Source of the DNA: Ligula intestinalis
Taxonomy: Eukaryota > Platyhelminthes > Cestoda > Diphyllobothriidea > Diphyllobothriidae
Assembly (NCBI GenBank): GCA_036362985.1
Contig: JAYGXS010000001.1
Location: 51,365,954-51,429,953, forward strand
Reading direction: 5' to 3'
Length of the DNA: 64,000 nt
Below the pieces are notes generated by a model. It was not told where the DNA came from. It was given only the letters and a program-made list of their open reading frames with translations, and did not search any database. Made by a program: the position numbers and the translations under genes. This document shows positions 23,701 through 38,700 of the stretch, one piece after another (the first letter of the stretch is position 1; the number at the start of each line of letters is the position of its first letter).

Positions 23701-26700
23701 TTCCTTGTAAGTAGATTTACCCTCTTCGCAGAGGACAAACCATGCTACCTATGTTAGCCACTGCTCTACCTCCTGAACTGTAAATCGAAAACTTGAAATG
23801 CATTTCTATTCGAACAAACTACTGAAGTAGGATTGTAGTATTTATTACAAGTTGTAGTATTTATTATCAACTAGCCTAATCTCAGAGTATTTAAGTCGCG
23901 CTAGAATGTGATCTTTTGAAAAAATTTTATTCGTGCTACTTGCAAAAAGAGTACATTCAGATCGATAACTTAAATAGCATGCGTTCTTAGCATTGATGTT
24001 TGATGCCCCTGAAAATTCAAATTTATTTTCTTAACAGCGTGCACAAAGCATTTCGTTCGAAAATTCTTTTTTTAAACTCAATTTTTAGGCACTAACGCTT
24101 CTTCAAGAGTTTTATTTGAATAAAAAGGTCACTTAAACATTGCAGAGATAGAAAATTTGTAAAACTAAAAAATCATTCCTCGAGTATTAACTTCTAAAAA
24201 GGCGTAATTTGCTACAAAGCGTGTAATAGAAAAGGATTTTGTGCATTTTTTGATAAAATACGTTTAAAATTTATGACAAAAACGCATAAAACCAGTGCAA
24301 TCATTTTTCTATTAAAAAACCAGTTTTTGTACGAGGCCAGAAGATAGCTCATTTCAGCTCCAGCATTCTGTCGTTAATGAAATCTTTTGATATTGAGCTG
24401 TACGATGATCAATTTCATGATCCTTCTTAATAACATTCCTTCGAACGAAAACACATTTCAGAATTTAGGTTTCTTTTTACTGAGGCAGGAAGTCTATGGC
24501 ATTTATTGGGTTTAAATTCCATTAAATTAGCGCTTTTTAGGATTTAAAAACAGTTCAAAATCATTATGAACTTATGCAAGCAGTTTTGTTTAGTAGCCGT
24601 AGATTTCTTTAATTATATTCCAGATGTTTTTCAAAAATAAATATTTCTATGAGTTTGAACCAAAATGTTATAAAGACATAGATGCCGGTAAAATTTCTAT
24701 TATAAGAACACGATAACTCTGACATCGGAGCTAGAAGCCAATTCATATCAAAAGTTGACACGAGTAGTCGGGTCACCACTACAAGTATTTTTTTAATATT
24801 TTATGGATTATTTTTAGAATACTTTGCTGCTGATATGCTCCATGATATAGTATCAATTGCCTTCATGACTGGCAACTTGTATTTTTTGGGTTCTTTCGGC
24901 TTCCCTGTTTCTCCTGCGTCGTAACGTTTTAAAAGGCTGGTAAGAGGTGGATTAACTGCTATTAGCACTAATTGAACAGCTTTTTTCCGTTCGCACTTTA
25001 GCTCTTAAGATGTGATAATTAGGTCCTATTTTGAACAATTAGATGTCAATTCATTTTTTTCCTATGCCTTTTTTGTCTATAATAAAACTCCGTACACCAA
25101 CCATATCTTGACAGTCACGCCTTAGGAGTGGATATTTTAATTACGTGACTCATTGTTATTTTATTGTCGAGTCTTGGCTAGAAAATAACTGTGATTACTG
25201 TAGAAAAATGCCCGGATTTTCAGGCATTTTTCATGTTTGAATCTCTTTTAGATTTTCTTGTTGTTCGGAGTGCTCTGATAAGCATATCTTCCCTTATAGC
25301 CAGTTCTTTGTATTATGCATTGTATGCAGGACGCTTTTTCATCTGACTACTTGCAGCGCCCCTAAACTGATTGAAAGTGTTCCCTGCAAGACCTGCTCTT
25401 AAAATCTCACGGTTGGCTGTTGTCGGAGTGCATAATTTTCATTTTGTTTTTCAAACCCCTACACACATATCCCTTGATCTCATTGTACGGAGAAATATAA
25501 TACCAATAAAAGTCAGGTGGTTTTCCTTACTTATCCCCCCAACTCTTGTATTGACTATTCTGACCCAAAGCTCTTAAAATTGTACGCTGTACCTCCAGCA
25601 GGCATTCTACCTTCCAAGACAGCTGCTTGAGCTTTTCAGAATGCTTTTCGAAAGGAGTATTCTTCGATTACAGAAGGTTCATCCCAGTTAGAAGTCAGGT
25701 AAGACCAATTAGGTTGGACTGTGCACTATAGGAAAAGAGCATACGAAGAGCTCTGCAGAAACAAGCCTCTCACAGTACAGACGCCAATTTTTGTGTGTGT
25801 ACTCTGTACCTCTGTGCAGAGATGCGGGATCAGCGGACGTCCTCTAGCCAATCAGGAAATGGTCCTCAGTGACGGGCGTCAATTTCGCTAGGCCAATAAC
25901 CCAAGTCAAGAGGCATCGACCCGACCGGTAGGCATCGTCCAATCGCGAAGCATCAATGCATGGGGCTCGACAAGGAGCGTGTGACGGTCAGTCCTCGCAA
26001 ATACAAGGTTGGCAGGCGAAGGCTCGACGAGTTAAGCGCGGCGGACTGTCACATGTGGACCTGCAACTTGGCAGCGGAAAATGGTGTCAGCACAGGAGCT
26101 GATCCCATGACCGCCATATGCTCACTCATTCATCGCCGGTTCCCTGTTTCAGTTACCATCCTCTCTCCAAAAATCACGAATGCAAGACTTCTTAAGTCAT
26201 TTTTCTCTCGTCAAAAGAACGCAAAGACCTCACAGACGATAGAATTTAGATTGGGAACACAAATGATGAAAGTGAAAGCAATTTAAAGTACTTCAATAAA
26301 CCCTGGGAGCTGGATGTTGTTACGCGGTGAGCATCTAACTTCAGAACTCGCATACGGGAATTAGCAGAATTGTACGCTATTACATTTGGCATGTGATGGA
26401 AATTTTGATTTTAGATCTGAATAACATGTAGATAAGCTGGCATCCTTTTAACCGATCCTTAGTTACTCCTTTACATGAATCGTTCAAATCAATTTTCTCA
26501 ACATGTATTGGAATAATTTCAAGTTCCGTATGTTCGTTTAACTAAAACCCCTCTATTTTTCCCAAACTAGTTTCGGAGTCTTCAGTGAAGCAGCAGCAGT
26601 TTGTTTCCAGTGTTTACAAAGACGTTGTTGCATGTGGTGACCTGTGTGAACCCAGAGTGGAATCTTATTAACGTTTTTTCTTTATCATTCCAATCACACT

Positions 26701-29700
26701 TTCTTATTAACGATGATGCAGGTTTCGCCGCTATGTCCAAACAAACCACAAAATAGTTATCCTTCTTTTTATAGGAGGCCAATATTCCATCCAACTTCCG
26801 GTCGGGCGACTTCTGGAAACCATTTCCCAAGGTCAGTCGCAACTTTTGACACTGCAGTCGGTAGGCATCGACGTACATACCCCTCACATGGGTAGGCCCG
26901 ACGAATATTCAAAGACGCTTTCCTGAACCAGCTTCTTCTTAAAATTTAGTCGAAAATCATGTGCAAGCATATACATGGGTACCATAAAATCAGTTCAATT
27001 GAGTTAAATATAAATGAGTAATTGAAGAAGGCCGAATCGCGTTCAAAAGCAGCTTCCTATCGTTGCATTACTCGATCTGGTTCCTCGGAAGGTCTAATTG
27101 AAGTAGGTTCCAAACAAGCAATTTCTTGTCATATATTGTAAAATGGTGCATTTGTTTTTTCTTTTTGGGTAATATTTCACATTGTGCTTTCCTAAGAATT
27201 CCAAATTAATGCCATCGAAGCCCATTTATATTACTTGGTTAAGAAAGTAAAAGTGCTTGAAACCACAAGTCTTCTAGCCCTAACGGTAACATTAATCATC
27301 TATCTAAACATATCTTACAAGTTGCCCTGTCTTTAATCCTAAAGTTCACTCCAATCGCTCTGAAGTTTACGGGGGGCTCGAAATCTCGTGTCTGAGAATT
27401 TTGAGTTTATCCATGTGTGTTTGTGAATTCCAAAGCGCTTTCGTCGGTGCTCTTAATGTGACATAGTCAATCAGTAGACGGCCTTGTATGCCAATAAGGC
27501 TTTTGATAGATTGCAGGAATGGCAATGCCGTTATTCGGTCAAAGTCACATTAGCATAACTGAGCATCGGGGGACTGACCATCCCAGTAACTTCCATTACC
27601 CAAGCAATGTATACGGAAACTTTGAGTCAATTTGAGGGGCGTGTGTATTAGGATATACAGTTAGACTGTGATAGCTTCCGACTAGTGTGCCAAACAAACA
27701 AGCTGAAAATATTTGTTATAAGGCACTTTGTGGTTTTCCATCTGTGGGGTACTTTTCTTTCCTTTTGCCTGCTCTGGTGAGCATACTTTAAGTCTTTGGG
27801 GATGGTAAGTCTTGAGCGTGCAATGCAACCTCTAAAATATCCGTGAGTTATGTCATCTGTTAAAGAGAATCCGATCACCTGAATTACCACATGAGATGGC
27901 GCGTTTAATTTGTTCTTGTTACGGCGTGATATGTGCCGTCCCAGAACTTGCCTCAAGCCCAACTGCATTACTGTCGGGAGTTCATATTGCCGTTGTGTAC
28001 CCTTTTTGACATAGATAAGTAATGTGGCTTGTCTCCACCGACAGTTTCAGTGGAATGGAATATCTGGACCTTTTATTGATGCTACTTTTTGGAACTGCAC
28101 TCATCATATATCTTAAGCTGTGACGAGCTGTGCTTTCAACCCACACAAAAGTTGAAAAGCCAAGCCATAATCGGTCTCTTTCTCAAAATGAACGATTAAC
28201 TATAAGTGACATATACCTTATTTTTTCATCTTAGCAGGCCTAAATTACCAACTTTAGCAGGTGTTTTCTCCGTCTGTCACGTGAAAGAATACAAGAACCA
28301 TGAGACGATGTGACAACTCAGTGCATAATAGACGGTAGCCCATTCATACAATAATTTTATAAAGGTAAGTATAATTAATAGCTATCGCAGCGAAGCATTT
28401 CTTTGGCTTTTACTGCCTGAAACTCATAAATACCTATACCTCTGGTGGGTTGGGAAATTAGAATGAAACGGCTGACAGCATTAATTGTAGCTTTGTGCCC
28501 TCTAGTAAGGACCTTTTTTGCATTTCTCCTGTACTCTAACTGCGAGTACGTTGCAGACAAGGACCATAAGCAATAAACGGTAGTCATTCAACTCATCAAC
28601 AAAAATTACTTATTATTGGAAGGCTGCCAAACGGAGCGGTGCCTTGCATAGTTTTCTGACAAATGACTGTTATGGATTCACAGGAGTCTGAATTAAATGC
28701 ATTACCGCATTGATTAACCTTGCTTATAGGGACAGTTTAGAAGACAGGTCTGTTAAAAACAAACTGGGCAAATACTAGCACGTGCCACCAGAAAACTACC
28801 TCGGGTTCCTCTCAATCCAAAGAACTTCTATGCGAATTTTTGTTATCCTGTAACACCAATTACACTGTGCATTTTGTGTGAAACTGGGGATGTAACTGGA
28901 GTCGAATGAATCAAATACGTTTGCCCAAAGGCCAATGATCGTAAACCTATTTAAACTTCCCGCCTGGATCCCGAGTTCATTGACAATATTCAGGATGAAT
29001 ATAAGTGTAAGCTTAATAGCTCAATGGTTAAGGCGTTCGCCTCTGACCGGATAGACGTGAGTTCGAAACTCGCGTGTGGCAGCAATTTCAGCAGCAACAC
29101 TGGAGTTTAGTATCCCCACGTGATGACGGCAAATAAGCCGGAAATGGTCATTGTAGTGTCCCATGTCTTTGTCGGTAATGTCCTTCTGCCTATAAGTTAT
29201 TCTATACAGATGTCCCCGGAAACCGAAATTGAATTGATCTGAGTGTTGAAAAAAGTTACTAAACAGTAACTTTGAATTTGATCGGGTGAAAAATTACCTC
29301 AATTTTGTTGAAGCTATCTGTTAGTTATTTTTATGTCATCATGCAAACAAAGGTTTTACTGATCCCCAACTCCGATTAAAATTTTACTTTGAGGATCCTC
29401 TTAATACGGTTTTCCTCTAAGAAAAGACGGACTATCTGTATATGTGCGTCACAAGGGTATACTTAACACAGTTTATGGACTGTTAAATATTGCAAGGAGA
29501 GGAGCCAGAAATTCGTTGTCCTGAGTTAATGGCAAGCACTGGCAAGCAAAGCAGTTTAAACAATTCCATCCCGTATCGGAGCCTCTTTCTACGTGCTCTT
29601 CAGTTCCATTATATGCATGCAATCATGAAAATAATTTAGTTTCTAGTAGTGTATAGCCACCGGGTTCTTCGAGTGCAAGGTCATTGGCAGATTTTGTCTT

Positions 29701-32700
29701 TTATTAAAGATGGTGCTTGATCAATTCCCTATCATTGTATGAATATGGAAAGGTAACACAATAGGCAATCATATGATTACTCACCTTATTATTTCTACTA
29801 GCTCTTTGGGACAAAGAACGTAGCCACTTAGTATTCTAGGGAAATTTGTAATTTCGATTTTCGAAAAAACTAATATATCTTATTTATAAAAAAAGGATCA
29901 GACACGGATTATTTTTATTTTTTCCAGTACGATATCGGAGCAGGAACTTTCCGTCAGATAGATGACTTGGAGGTATATTTCGGGGAAATAAGGTTCGGTG
30001 CTATGGTTGTGTTCAGCAGTCGCGTTAGATGATTGTACTCACCGGATTACAAATTCATTTCTAAACATAGAACTACAGTTAGTTTTTTCGTCACCAGAAG
30101 TCCCAAGTCACTATGCGTATAAATAGTTAACTGCTTAAAGCAACTTCTAACGAATGCTGCATAAAAACTCGAATTAAATTTGATAACCACCCGCTTTTTA
30201 TAAGTATTGGAAAGGTAGAAATCCAGCAGTAGCAATTTTCTTCGATACAATGTTCGGCAATCCAACTAGTTACTATGATATCATTTTAACCAAATATTTC
30301 CTCTGTTTTTATTACTTTAATTTATTCCTCAACTAGTCTCCATGTATTTAATCCCGGAGTTCTGTGCTCAATTTTTTCGATTCTCCATGGTAAGATATGG
30401 GCGAAGGAACCCATCGCAGTCTTAGTCTTATCCCATAATTCTGACTTTTTTCAAATTGAAGTTAACTTTGCTTTACTTACAGGAATCATAACTAATCCTG
30501 TAGATGAAACCTAGCCGCCGTAATATATTACCCCTACCTAAATGTGCGTGGTTTCTGCTTTCGTGTCCTTCCTTCATAAAAAAATCGCTTGCGCGTCTTG
30601 GACGCTTTGTGGCCGTCAGGAGCTTCTAAGAACGTTTGATTGATATTTGCCAGTTTATAATCTATAACTGAGGTAGTAATTCATTTCATCGGCAGGCAAC
30701 CATGAACGTTTAACCTGCCACACAAGTTTTTTTTCCATAAGCATTTTTTTCAAAGCAGCAATGTTGTTTTAATGTTTCGAGACAACAGAATTCTTAGCTT
30801 GGTAGCCTAACTCCAAGTATTCTCCGGCGGACAAAGGTGTTTGAACCGTCTATATAGCCGATATATGTAGGACCTACTGACTAAAAAAGATCGCAGATGG
30901 TAATTGAGAAGGCTCCGCGATTGCCAGTGATATTATTTGTTACCAGTGGCTTGTTAGTTTTTCGTCTACGTTAGGCAAGTAACGTGGCTTGTCCTGCATT
31001 GCCAGCAGCTGATTTTTGGCATTTTCCGGCGTCCTGAGCGTCCGAGCCACCTGGTAGCTGCGTTTGATTAATACGGATGCCAGATCAAGATATGGCGAGC
31101 ATTATTAGAGTTGCGCTCAAATAACAAATGCCGAACATTTGGGGAGGGGGGAGGCGTTGGTGACTCGCGTAAGTACAGGCTCAGGTACCAGTTGCCTTTA
31201 ACCCTCATGGCACTCCGACCCCGTGGGATGAGTCTGGCTACGCAGCTCCGAGCACCTGCGCCAGGTCCCGCCTCTGGTCATTTCGACTCTGCCTCGACAT
31301 CGGGAAAATTTTGGTGGGGGAAGAGAGAGTGCGTTAGATGCAACGCATCTCTACCTTCACTTAAAATCACGTGTAATTCAGCGCTCCTGTGCCATCACTT
31401 CGTGGAGTACATAGCCGACGGTCGAACTGTCTAAGAGGCTTATGCAACGCGGCTACAGCACCACGGTCAAATTCAATTTCAATACAGTAGTCAACTATAA
31501 ATAGCGCAAACGGAGAGGTAAGGATAGTAACCTTGGCTTTTCGTATATGGCATATGCCATTTTAAATTTCTAACACTGTACTCTTCTCAACTAGGTGGTC
31601 AATCTGTTTTGTCTTGGTTCGCCTCTGGCTGTTTTCTTGGCTCTTCGTGGCATCAGACCATTGACACCGCCTTCGGCCGGTCAATATGTTTGTCCAGAAG
31701 AGAGTCATCATGAAACGTCCGATGTCGACTCCTCTATCTCCTCCGAGGTCAGCAGTCCGGCAGGATCATCTTCAGCCGCAAATACATACGAGAATTTCCA
31801 ATCTGGAAACCCTTTTTTTCCGACCACCCATCCTCAGTTTGCTGATGACCGTCACCTTCACTACAGTAATGCCAACTTCCGCCTGTTCAACATTTTTCAC
31901 CCCCGAGATATCGTGGTACGCCTTCTGAACTATTTTTCTTGTATATTGGTGGTTTTATACCATTAGCGCACTCGTATGAGTGCAGGTTTGTGGTTAAAAG
32001 AAGGCGGTACTTTTTTCATTAGAAGTCATTTTAGTATGGACAGGGGTTTATGAAACATGGCAATTACCTTACTGTTCCCAGCCTGGGGGTGGGTTGGAAT
32101 AAAACTGAGTAACTATTTCGAATGCTATTGTGCGGAACAATGGGTAATACTTTGTTGAAAGTTTTATATCCCGCAATTTTTGCATATCTTTTAATCTGGC
32201 TTTACACTAAATTGGATTTTGATATGGAAAGTTTGCACAATCAAAGCTTATCTGTGGGATGTTAAGTAGACTGCAATGCATTGGCCGTCGAGACTAATTG
32301 AATTGATGTGTCGTGTCGTGACGAAGAAAATAATAATTTGAGAAGCTAACAGGAATAAAAGGCAGGTTTTTTCGCCTTTGAAGTAGTAAGCATCACGGGA
32401 ACAATATATCATGATGCTTACCAGTGGAGTTTGTATAGGCCTTGCATTCTCAGAAAAAGTGTTCCTTCCATAAATACTCACATTGTATTAAATGGCAAAT
32501 TTCTGGTGGGCGAACTTAAGAGTAGCAATGATGTCCTGTCATATTGCCTTTCGACACTGAAATGAGTTTCAGCAATATTAGTTTTCCTATAGTACGTATA
32601 CGGATGAGTGCCAGTGCACAAAATGGTTTTTTCGTTGTGTGCACATTTGGGGGTTGGATGTTTGCTTGTCCTCCCAATCTGAGGCTTCAATAACAGTTGA

Positions 32701-35700
32701 AATCTTGAAAATGGTGAGAAGTTTAGCCGCTCCGATTGGATTTCTACTGGGCAAGTTTGTCCTCCAATTTTAATGTTAGTTTATGTGAGATTTTATTCAT
32801 GTTATACAAATGTACCATTCGTGCTTTACAGATATTTCCCTCTGTGACTGTTATTCTAGAGGTTTGATGGTCTGTAAACATATTCGACTTAATGCGCATT
32901 GGGAGTGGCAAAGTTTCGAACTGTTTCATCGCAAGGTTTCTGTTTCACTGTAAACTGTCCCTTGTAGTAGACAGAACTCTGAAATCTGTTTGGTTGATCT
33001 CAAAGTCATCGACTTAATGTTTTTTTATAGTTTCTTATAGCTCTAAATGTTTGTCGTAGTTTGATCTGGCTAATATATTTATGTATCTTCGCATGGACTT
33101 TGCCAAGTTTGATTTTTATGGCAATTTCATCGATCTGTCCATGAAAAGGGAAGAATACATTTTTAGTCGAAGAACAAGCGGGTCTTGAAGTTTAGCAGTG
33201 TTTGGAGGTTAATTCTATTGCCATTCCTCTGCCCTATTTTACTATAAATCCAAAGGTATAATCTATGCTTATTCCTTTAGTTTGCTCATTAAAATGATAG
33301 GTTATCTTTCGTTTACAAGTAACGTCAATTTAAGTCCTATGAGTGACATAGCATTGGTTTTCAATGAGGATAACTGGCTCTGCAGGGAAACCATCGTAAT
33401 GACGTGGTTCTAACAATGCATTTATCTTCCGACTTTGTATGTTTACTGGTGTGTCCACACAACGGGTCACGTAGTAGATTCACGAGACCTACACGGGGAC
33501 AAGTTTAGGACACATCGGGCGTTATTGGGGATAAGCGCCCACATAAGTGTTACATCCATGCTATTTGCGCTCGATCTTGTCTCTAGCACTTTTGAATCCG
33601 TCATAAAACTGGGCCCAGGAGCTTAAAGGGAAGACTAGGTGCGGTAAAGCTCACACAACCCTATAATCATTATGAACGAATGCATTTGAAAATCATCGCC
33701 CTTGCTTCCACCGTGTTGTGAGCCACACCATGAGTATCATCGGAGAGAGTGAGGTCGGGCTTCAGCCCACTTTTCATCCTCACTAAAACAAGGCTGATGT
33801 GCTTGAAGCTATCATGGTGCGCTAAAATCCGTGGCTTGGAGGGTTGCCACCTGACGGGATTACTTGAACATCGCAATCAGTCGAACGTGTGTATTTTTGT
33901 GTGCATTGGCTTACTGCGGGCTGAGAGTCAGGCTCAAGGATGTAGACAGAATGAAACTACCGACAAGGCAAGGGTGACTGGAATGACGATTTCTGGCTTA
34001 TAAGCAATCAGCAGCCGGTCATAACCAACCCTGAGTGGTGCGCCACTCGAAGTTTGAAGCGTTCGATCGTTGGACTTCTAAATACCAAGTTTGCGGGTTC
34101 GAACCTCGGGTGAGGTACCACTTGGGATTGGATATGGCTGGCTGATGACTGCTAGTAAGTCATAAATGGTCATTTCAGTCAGCCTTATCTTTGTCGCTAA
34201 TGTTATTCTGCATATATATAAATAAACAACTGGTCCCAGCGAACGCTTTACCGTCTTCTATTTAATTACCCGGGCCTCACGTATTCTCGACCATTCAGAA
34301 TATGTCCAGCAATGCAGTCTCCGTTCGAGTTCCATACTTTCTGCAGCAGGCAGGAAATTCGGTTGTCCGACTGATCCAACATTCCTACGCTTTCGAAGTT
34401 GAAGCTGTTCCCCAACGGGGATGCATGGGCGGCTACCAAGAAAGCTTATCCTTCCATCTCACGGCGAGCTCGTGTTCGTGCAGTCTCCTTCGAACCCGCT
34501 TGTCAATCCCTAATTTTTCTCGCTTATTAGTTTAACCCAGGCACGCTAAAAGTAACGGTTTGTAAGCCTTTCAACTAATTGGATATCTTGGTCTTCCTCT
34601 GACGATGACGGTTTCCTTTTAATGTTGTTATTGCAGACACTTTTGCCGTTAACATATTGGACTTGAAGTACTTTGGTTATTTTTGGCGTAACTTATCAGC
34701 ACTTTTGTTGCGCGCCCGTAAGTGCGACGAAGGAGAGAGTGTACTGAATGCTGCACAAGTTTCCATCACACTAGTAAAACTCACGTGTGAGTCACCACGA
34801 GATTTCAAAAGGACATATCGAGTCGAATGATATTTTTATTTAACATTTCCTGATATGTCTTGCCGCACACTGCTCACTTAACTTAGATCAGGTTTTACCT
34901 CTATGACGTGTTGCATACATATGTAGTATAACTCGACGTTTTCTACTGAACAAGACATTATCTTTGAGACAAATCATTTGAGTCCACATCCACTGGATAC
35001 AGAATGCAATGTCTGCCGATAGCCTCTGCGTCTAACAGACATTACGAGGGTTCTTTATTTCAGCTCCATTCTTGGGTGATTTTTTACTTTTTTGTGAGAT
35101 CCGTATTTCAGCAGTTTGATACATTCAAAAGGCTTCTAGTCTCTACCCTAACTAAACAATTCTTCTCTTATGGGTATATGCTTCCTATTAAGAAGCAGAT
35201 GGATAGTTTGTGCCTCATGATTCATACGACCGCCTGTGGGGACTCTGGATTTGTTCTTACTGAATTATTGGCCCCAATGGCAGCGTTAGTGTTGTCTAAA
35301 AGCCCAGATAAGTATTTCATCCATATTTGACCACTGTTCGAGACAGTCGCGAGGGTTCCGGCTCATTAATGGGTTCGTAGCATTCCCTGTTTGCTTTTTG
35401 GTAGATACACCCGCTTTGGCATTCCAGCTTATCAATAACGGATAAGAATAACCCACAAAATTGCTGACATCAGAAAAGCCTGCTCTTTCCCAGTATTTTA
35501 ATACAATGAATAGCGACTCGGGCACACGACGTTCCTTTCATTGACAATTAGTTTTCCTTTTAGTCGAAGCACAGTTAATGACCGATCACCAAAGTTGATA
35601 TGGAACAGATAGCCTTTTACATGTCTTGAGGTCATGGGCAACCTACTTCACTGAGATGATTATCAGAGGTCATATTGGTGCTCACTGGAATGAGTTTAAG

Positions 35701-38700
35701 TGTTCACTGACGTTTCGGAGTGCTCGGCTGGCTCTCTTTCGTCAAAGCCAAAACTGCCGTTGTCGATCGACAGTGTACCCGACGGTTATGGGCTGATCGA
35801 TTTTTCCTCGTTCGTAGCCTGACGACTGGACTTTGCCATTCGCGTCGGTTGGTGTATGATCGATTTTCGCCTCATTCGCTGCATGGCCCCCGGATTTTGC
35901 CAGTTAGTGTAGCGTCTTGTCTCTGCGATAGAGAATACTGGTGATTTTGCTTCCAATTCAGACGGGTTCGTCTTCGATTGTAATTCTTAAGGCCTGTTTG
36001 ATCTTGTCCTGTTTTTATTCATGTAATAGCGTGGGGCTTTATAGGCTGCGAGAAGGTCAAAATGTATGTTTACGGAGTTGGCATCTGAGTACCACGCCTC
36101 AAGCGTCAGTCTTTTTGCTTCCGAGGAGGAAACGAAAGAGTTAATCCGCTGCAAAACATCACCACTGCTTATCCAACACAAAATATGTGAAACTGTTAGG
36201 CGAGAAGAAAAGAGAGCATTAAAAAGTCTAAAAACGGATGAAGACATAACCATTCTGTCGGCTGACAATACTCATTCCACAGTGATGCTCAACAAATCTG
36301 ATTTATCCAAGAATTCCCATGGCCTACTTCACGAGCGAAATTCGTAAATGTTCAGCCAGTGAAATGGAACATTTGTTCACCCAAATGACCAAACATTTGG
36401 CAAAACTCAAAGCAAGCGGTGTAATCACGCCCAGCGATGAAACCAAGAGACGCAGCCTCCGCATGATTGTACGGTCTGCTGAAAGTGCACAGAGGAAACA
36501 TACCGCTTAGACCTATCGTCTCCCTTCGTGTCACCTCTAACATACAGTTTAGAAAAAATGGATGTTTACTCATCTCAAGTTCCTAGCGATAGGCTCGACA
36601 ACAACCATAGCTTCTTTCAAGCAGTCTCCTGAACGAAGAAAACATCTGAAGTTAGAGCCAGATGAATTCATGGTATACTTTCATGTTATTTCACTCTGCA
36701 CCTCTATAACACAGCAACTAGCGATTGATGTTTTGTGTAACAACTTCTAACTGAATTCTACGATGAGATGGGCAAACCCCTGAAGTCTGAACCTTTGCTC
36801 GAACTTCTACGGCACTGCCTTAAAACCTACTTCGTATTTTGTGGAAGGATGTATGAACAAATTAAAGGGACTCCGATGGGCTGAAAGAAATGACCAACTT
36901 CCCTTCCTTGGCTTCCTTGGGCACGCATGTGCAACTGGACTACTGCAAACCACAGTATTCAGAAAATCCACCAGCACGACGCAAATAATACACTCCAACT
37001 GCAATCATTCCATGTCTCATAAATGTAGCTGCATTCGTACTCTTTTCCAAAGAGTTGAAATATATTGCAGCCCTTCATCTGACAGAAGAGCTGAACAACA
37101 ATACCTTCATGAACTCTTCCGAGCTAACGGATACCCGAACTCTATTATCAAACAAAGCAAGCGATGAGTAAATAGACGACGGTTAAATGAACAGCATCCC
37201 GAAGTCTTCAGGGCCATCCTCTACATAAAGGGAGTCTCCGCAGCAGTCTCTCAACTTTCAATTTGCAAAAGTCAGAATTCCGACATAAGAATCATCGATC
37301 ATGTTTTTGTTCACTGAAATGCATTTGTTGGTTAGTTGACGTTTCGGACAGTTAAACCGGCTGCCCTTTGTCGAATTATATATTGAATTTATCGATCAGC
37401 AATTTAAAGTTTTGGCTGTGCGACTTTCTTCCGTTCGCTGCTTGGGTCTCCGCGTGGATTTAGGCATACCTCGATGACAGTCTGTATTCTCTTTCGTACT
37501 CACGATAGAGGACACTGGTAATCCTGCTCCCTCTTCCGGTGGTTTCCTCAAAGGGCCGTCTTTGCTTACTAATCCTGACTTCGGTTTGACCTTGTCCTGT
37601 CCTTTACTTACGTAATGGCATAGGACTATGTAGGCCGCAGAAGAGTCCACGTATAGAAGTTACGACGGTTAACCCTAACAGCTACAATCTTTGAGGCCCT
37701 GATTCCTTAGGAGATAGAGAAGTCTTGGGAAGGCCAGAGTAGAAGGAAGAGTTTATTGTGTACACAATGGAACGCAGAATAGATGGAAGAAGTCTGACTT
37801 GGGAAGTCACGTCCGCCGGAGAGCCAACCGCGCTCCAAGTGCGGTTTTCAGCAGCAGCAGCAGCAACGAGAACGTGGATTGTCTGGTTGCCTCAAAGGTT
37901 ATTGGCCGGAAAGACTGCATCAACCAAGGCGTGTATGCGTCCTATTCGCTACCGAGAGAGGCTAGCCTTTGAGGGACCTGGCTGGCTGTTGCCGAGGTGG
38001 CCTAAGTGCAGAAGTACTCTTTAGCGGCAGCAAGTCTTCGGACATGCTCGCCTATGTGGAGTGAGTCACCACAGTACTCCCCCGGGAGACCGTAACGAGG
38101 AAACTGAAAGAATCCGAGTGGAGGAAGAATAGTTAAGTTAGATGAGGGAGATACGTACCAAGCTGAGGTTGCAGAAAAGCGTGGGCGGCTGTGGCTGGAA
38201 TGAGCCAGGATGCAGGGGCGGCTGAAGAAAGCCGCTGGTCCGGTAAAATGTCAACAGCAAATCCGTATGCCGTATCACTATGAATTTAACCAAAGGGCAC
38301 CATTGGCGGTGAAAGTAGTACCACCTGTTGAGAAGAAGGTCTGGGGTGCTGGTACTCGGCCAGGGACGTCTCTGCTGGATTGGGAAGTAACCATCGCCTG
38401 GGCTGAATGGGCTATCGGCAGTAAGTCGCGAATGTCAATCACCAAATACGTAGGAACACGTCCTTAAATCGCCAAATGCGTAGGGAATACGCTGGGACTG
38501 GTCGGGAAGACAGTAACTACGCAGGGACGGCAGGCCACATCAGAAGTTGAGTGTTCATCTCACGTCGGAATGTCACCATATCGCAGGATGTTGAGTAGGT
38601 TAAACCCAACAACTGCAATCTTTAGACCATGGTTACTTAGTGCAGGAGAGAAGTCGTTGAAGGTCAGAGTAGTAGGAAGAATATATTGTGTACACAATGG

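Noticed and set aside
27648..27968. 106-codon minus-strand frame
   Set aside because: No recognised domain, no splice context, and antisense within the DDHD1 intron; kept only as intronic open sequence.
29011..29083. Possible tRNA gene
   Set aside because: A and B boxes are good, but no 7-bp acceptor stem or proper anticodon arm forms, and the sequence continues into the SINE body shared by other copies.
32248..32929. Series of minus-strand frames suggesting a decayed gene
   Set aside because: Three short frames interrupted by stops, with no motif I can name; could be chance in AT-rich sequence.
37850..37870. CAG trinucleotide run as a microsatellite of interest
   Set aside because: Only 5-7 units, and repeated in both R931 ends, so it is part of that element.
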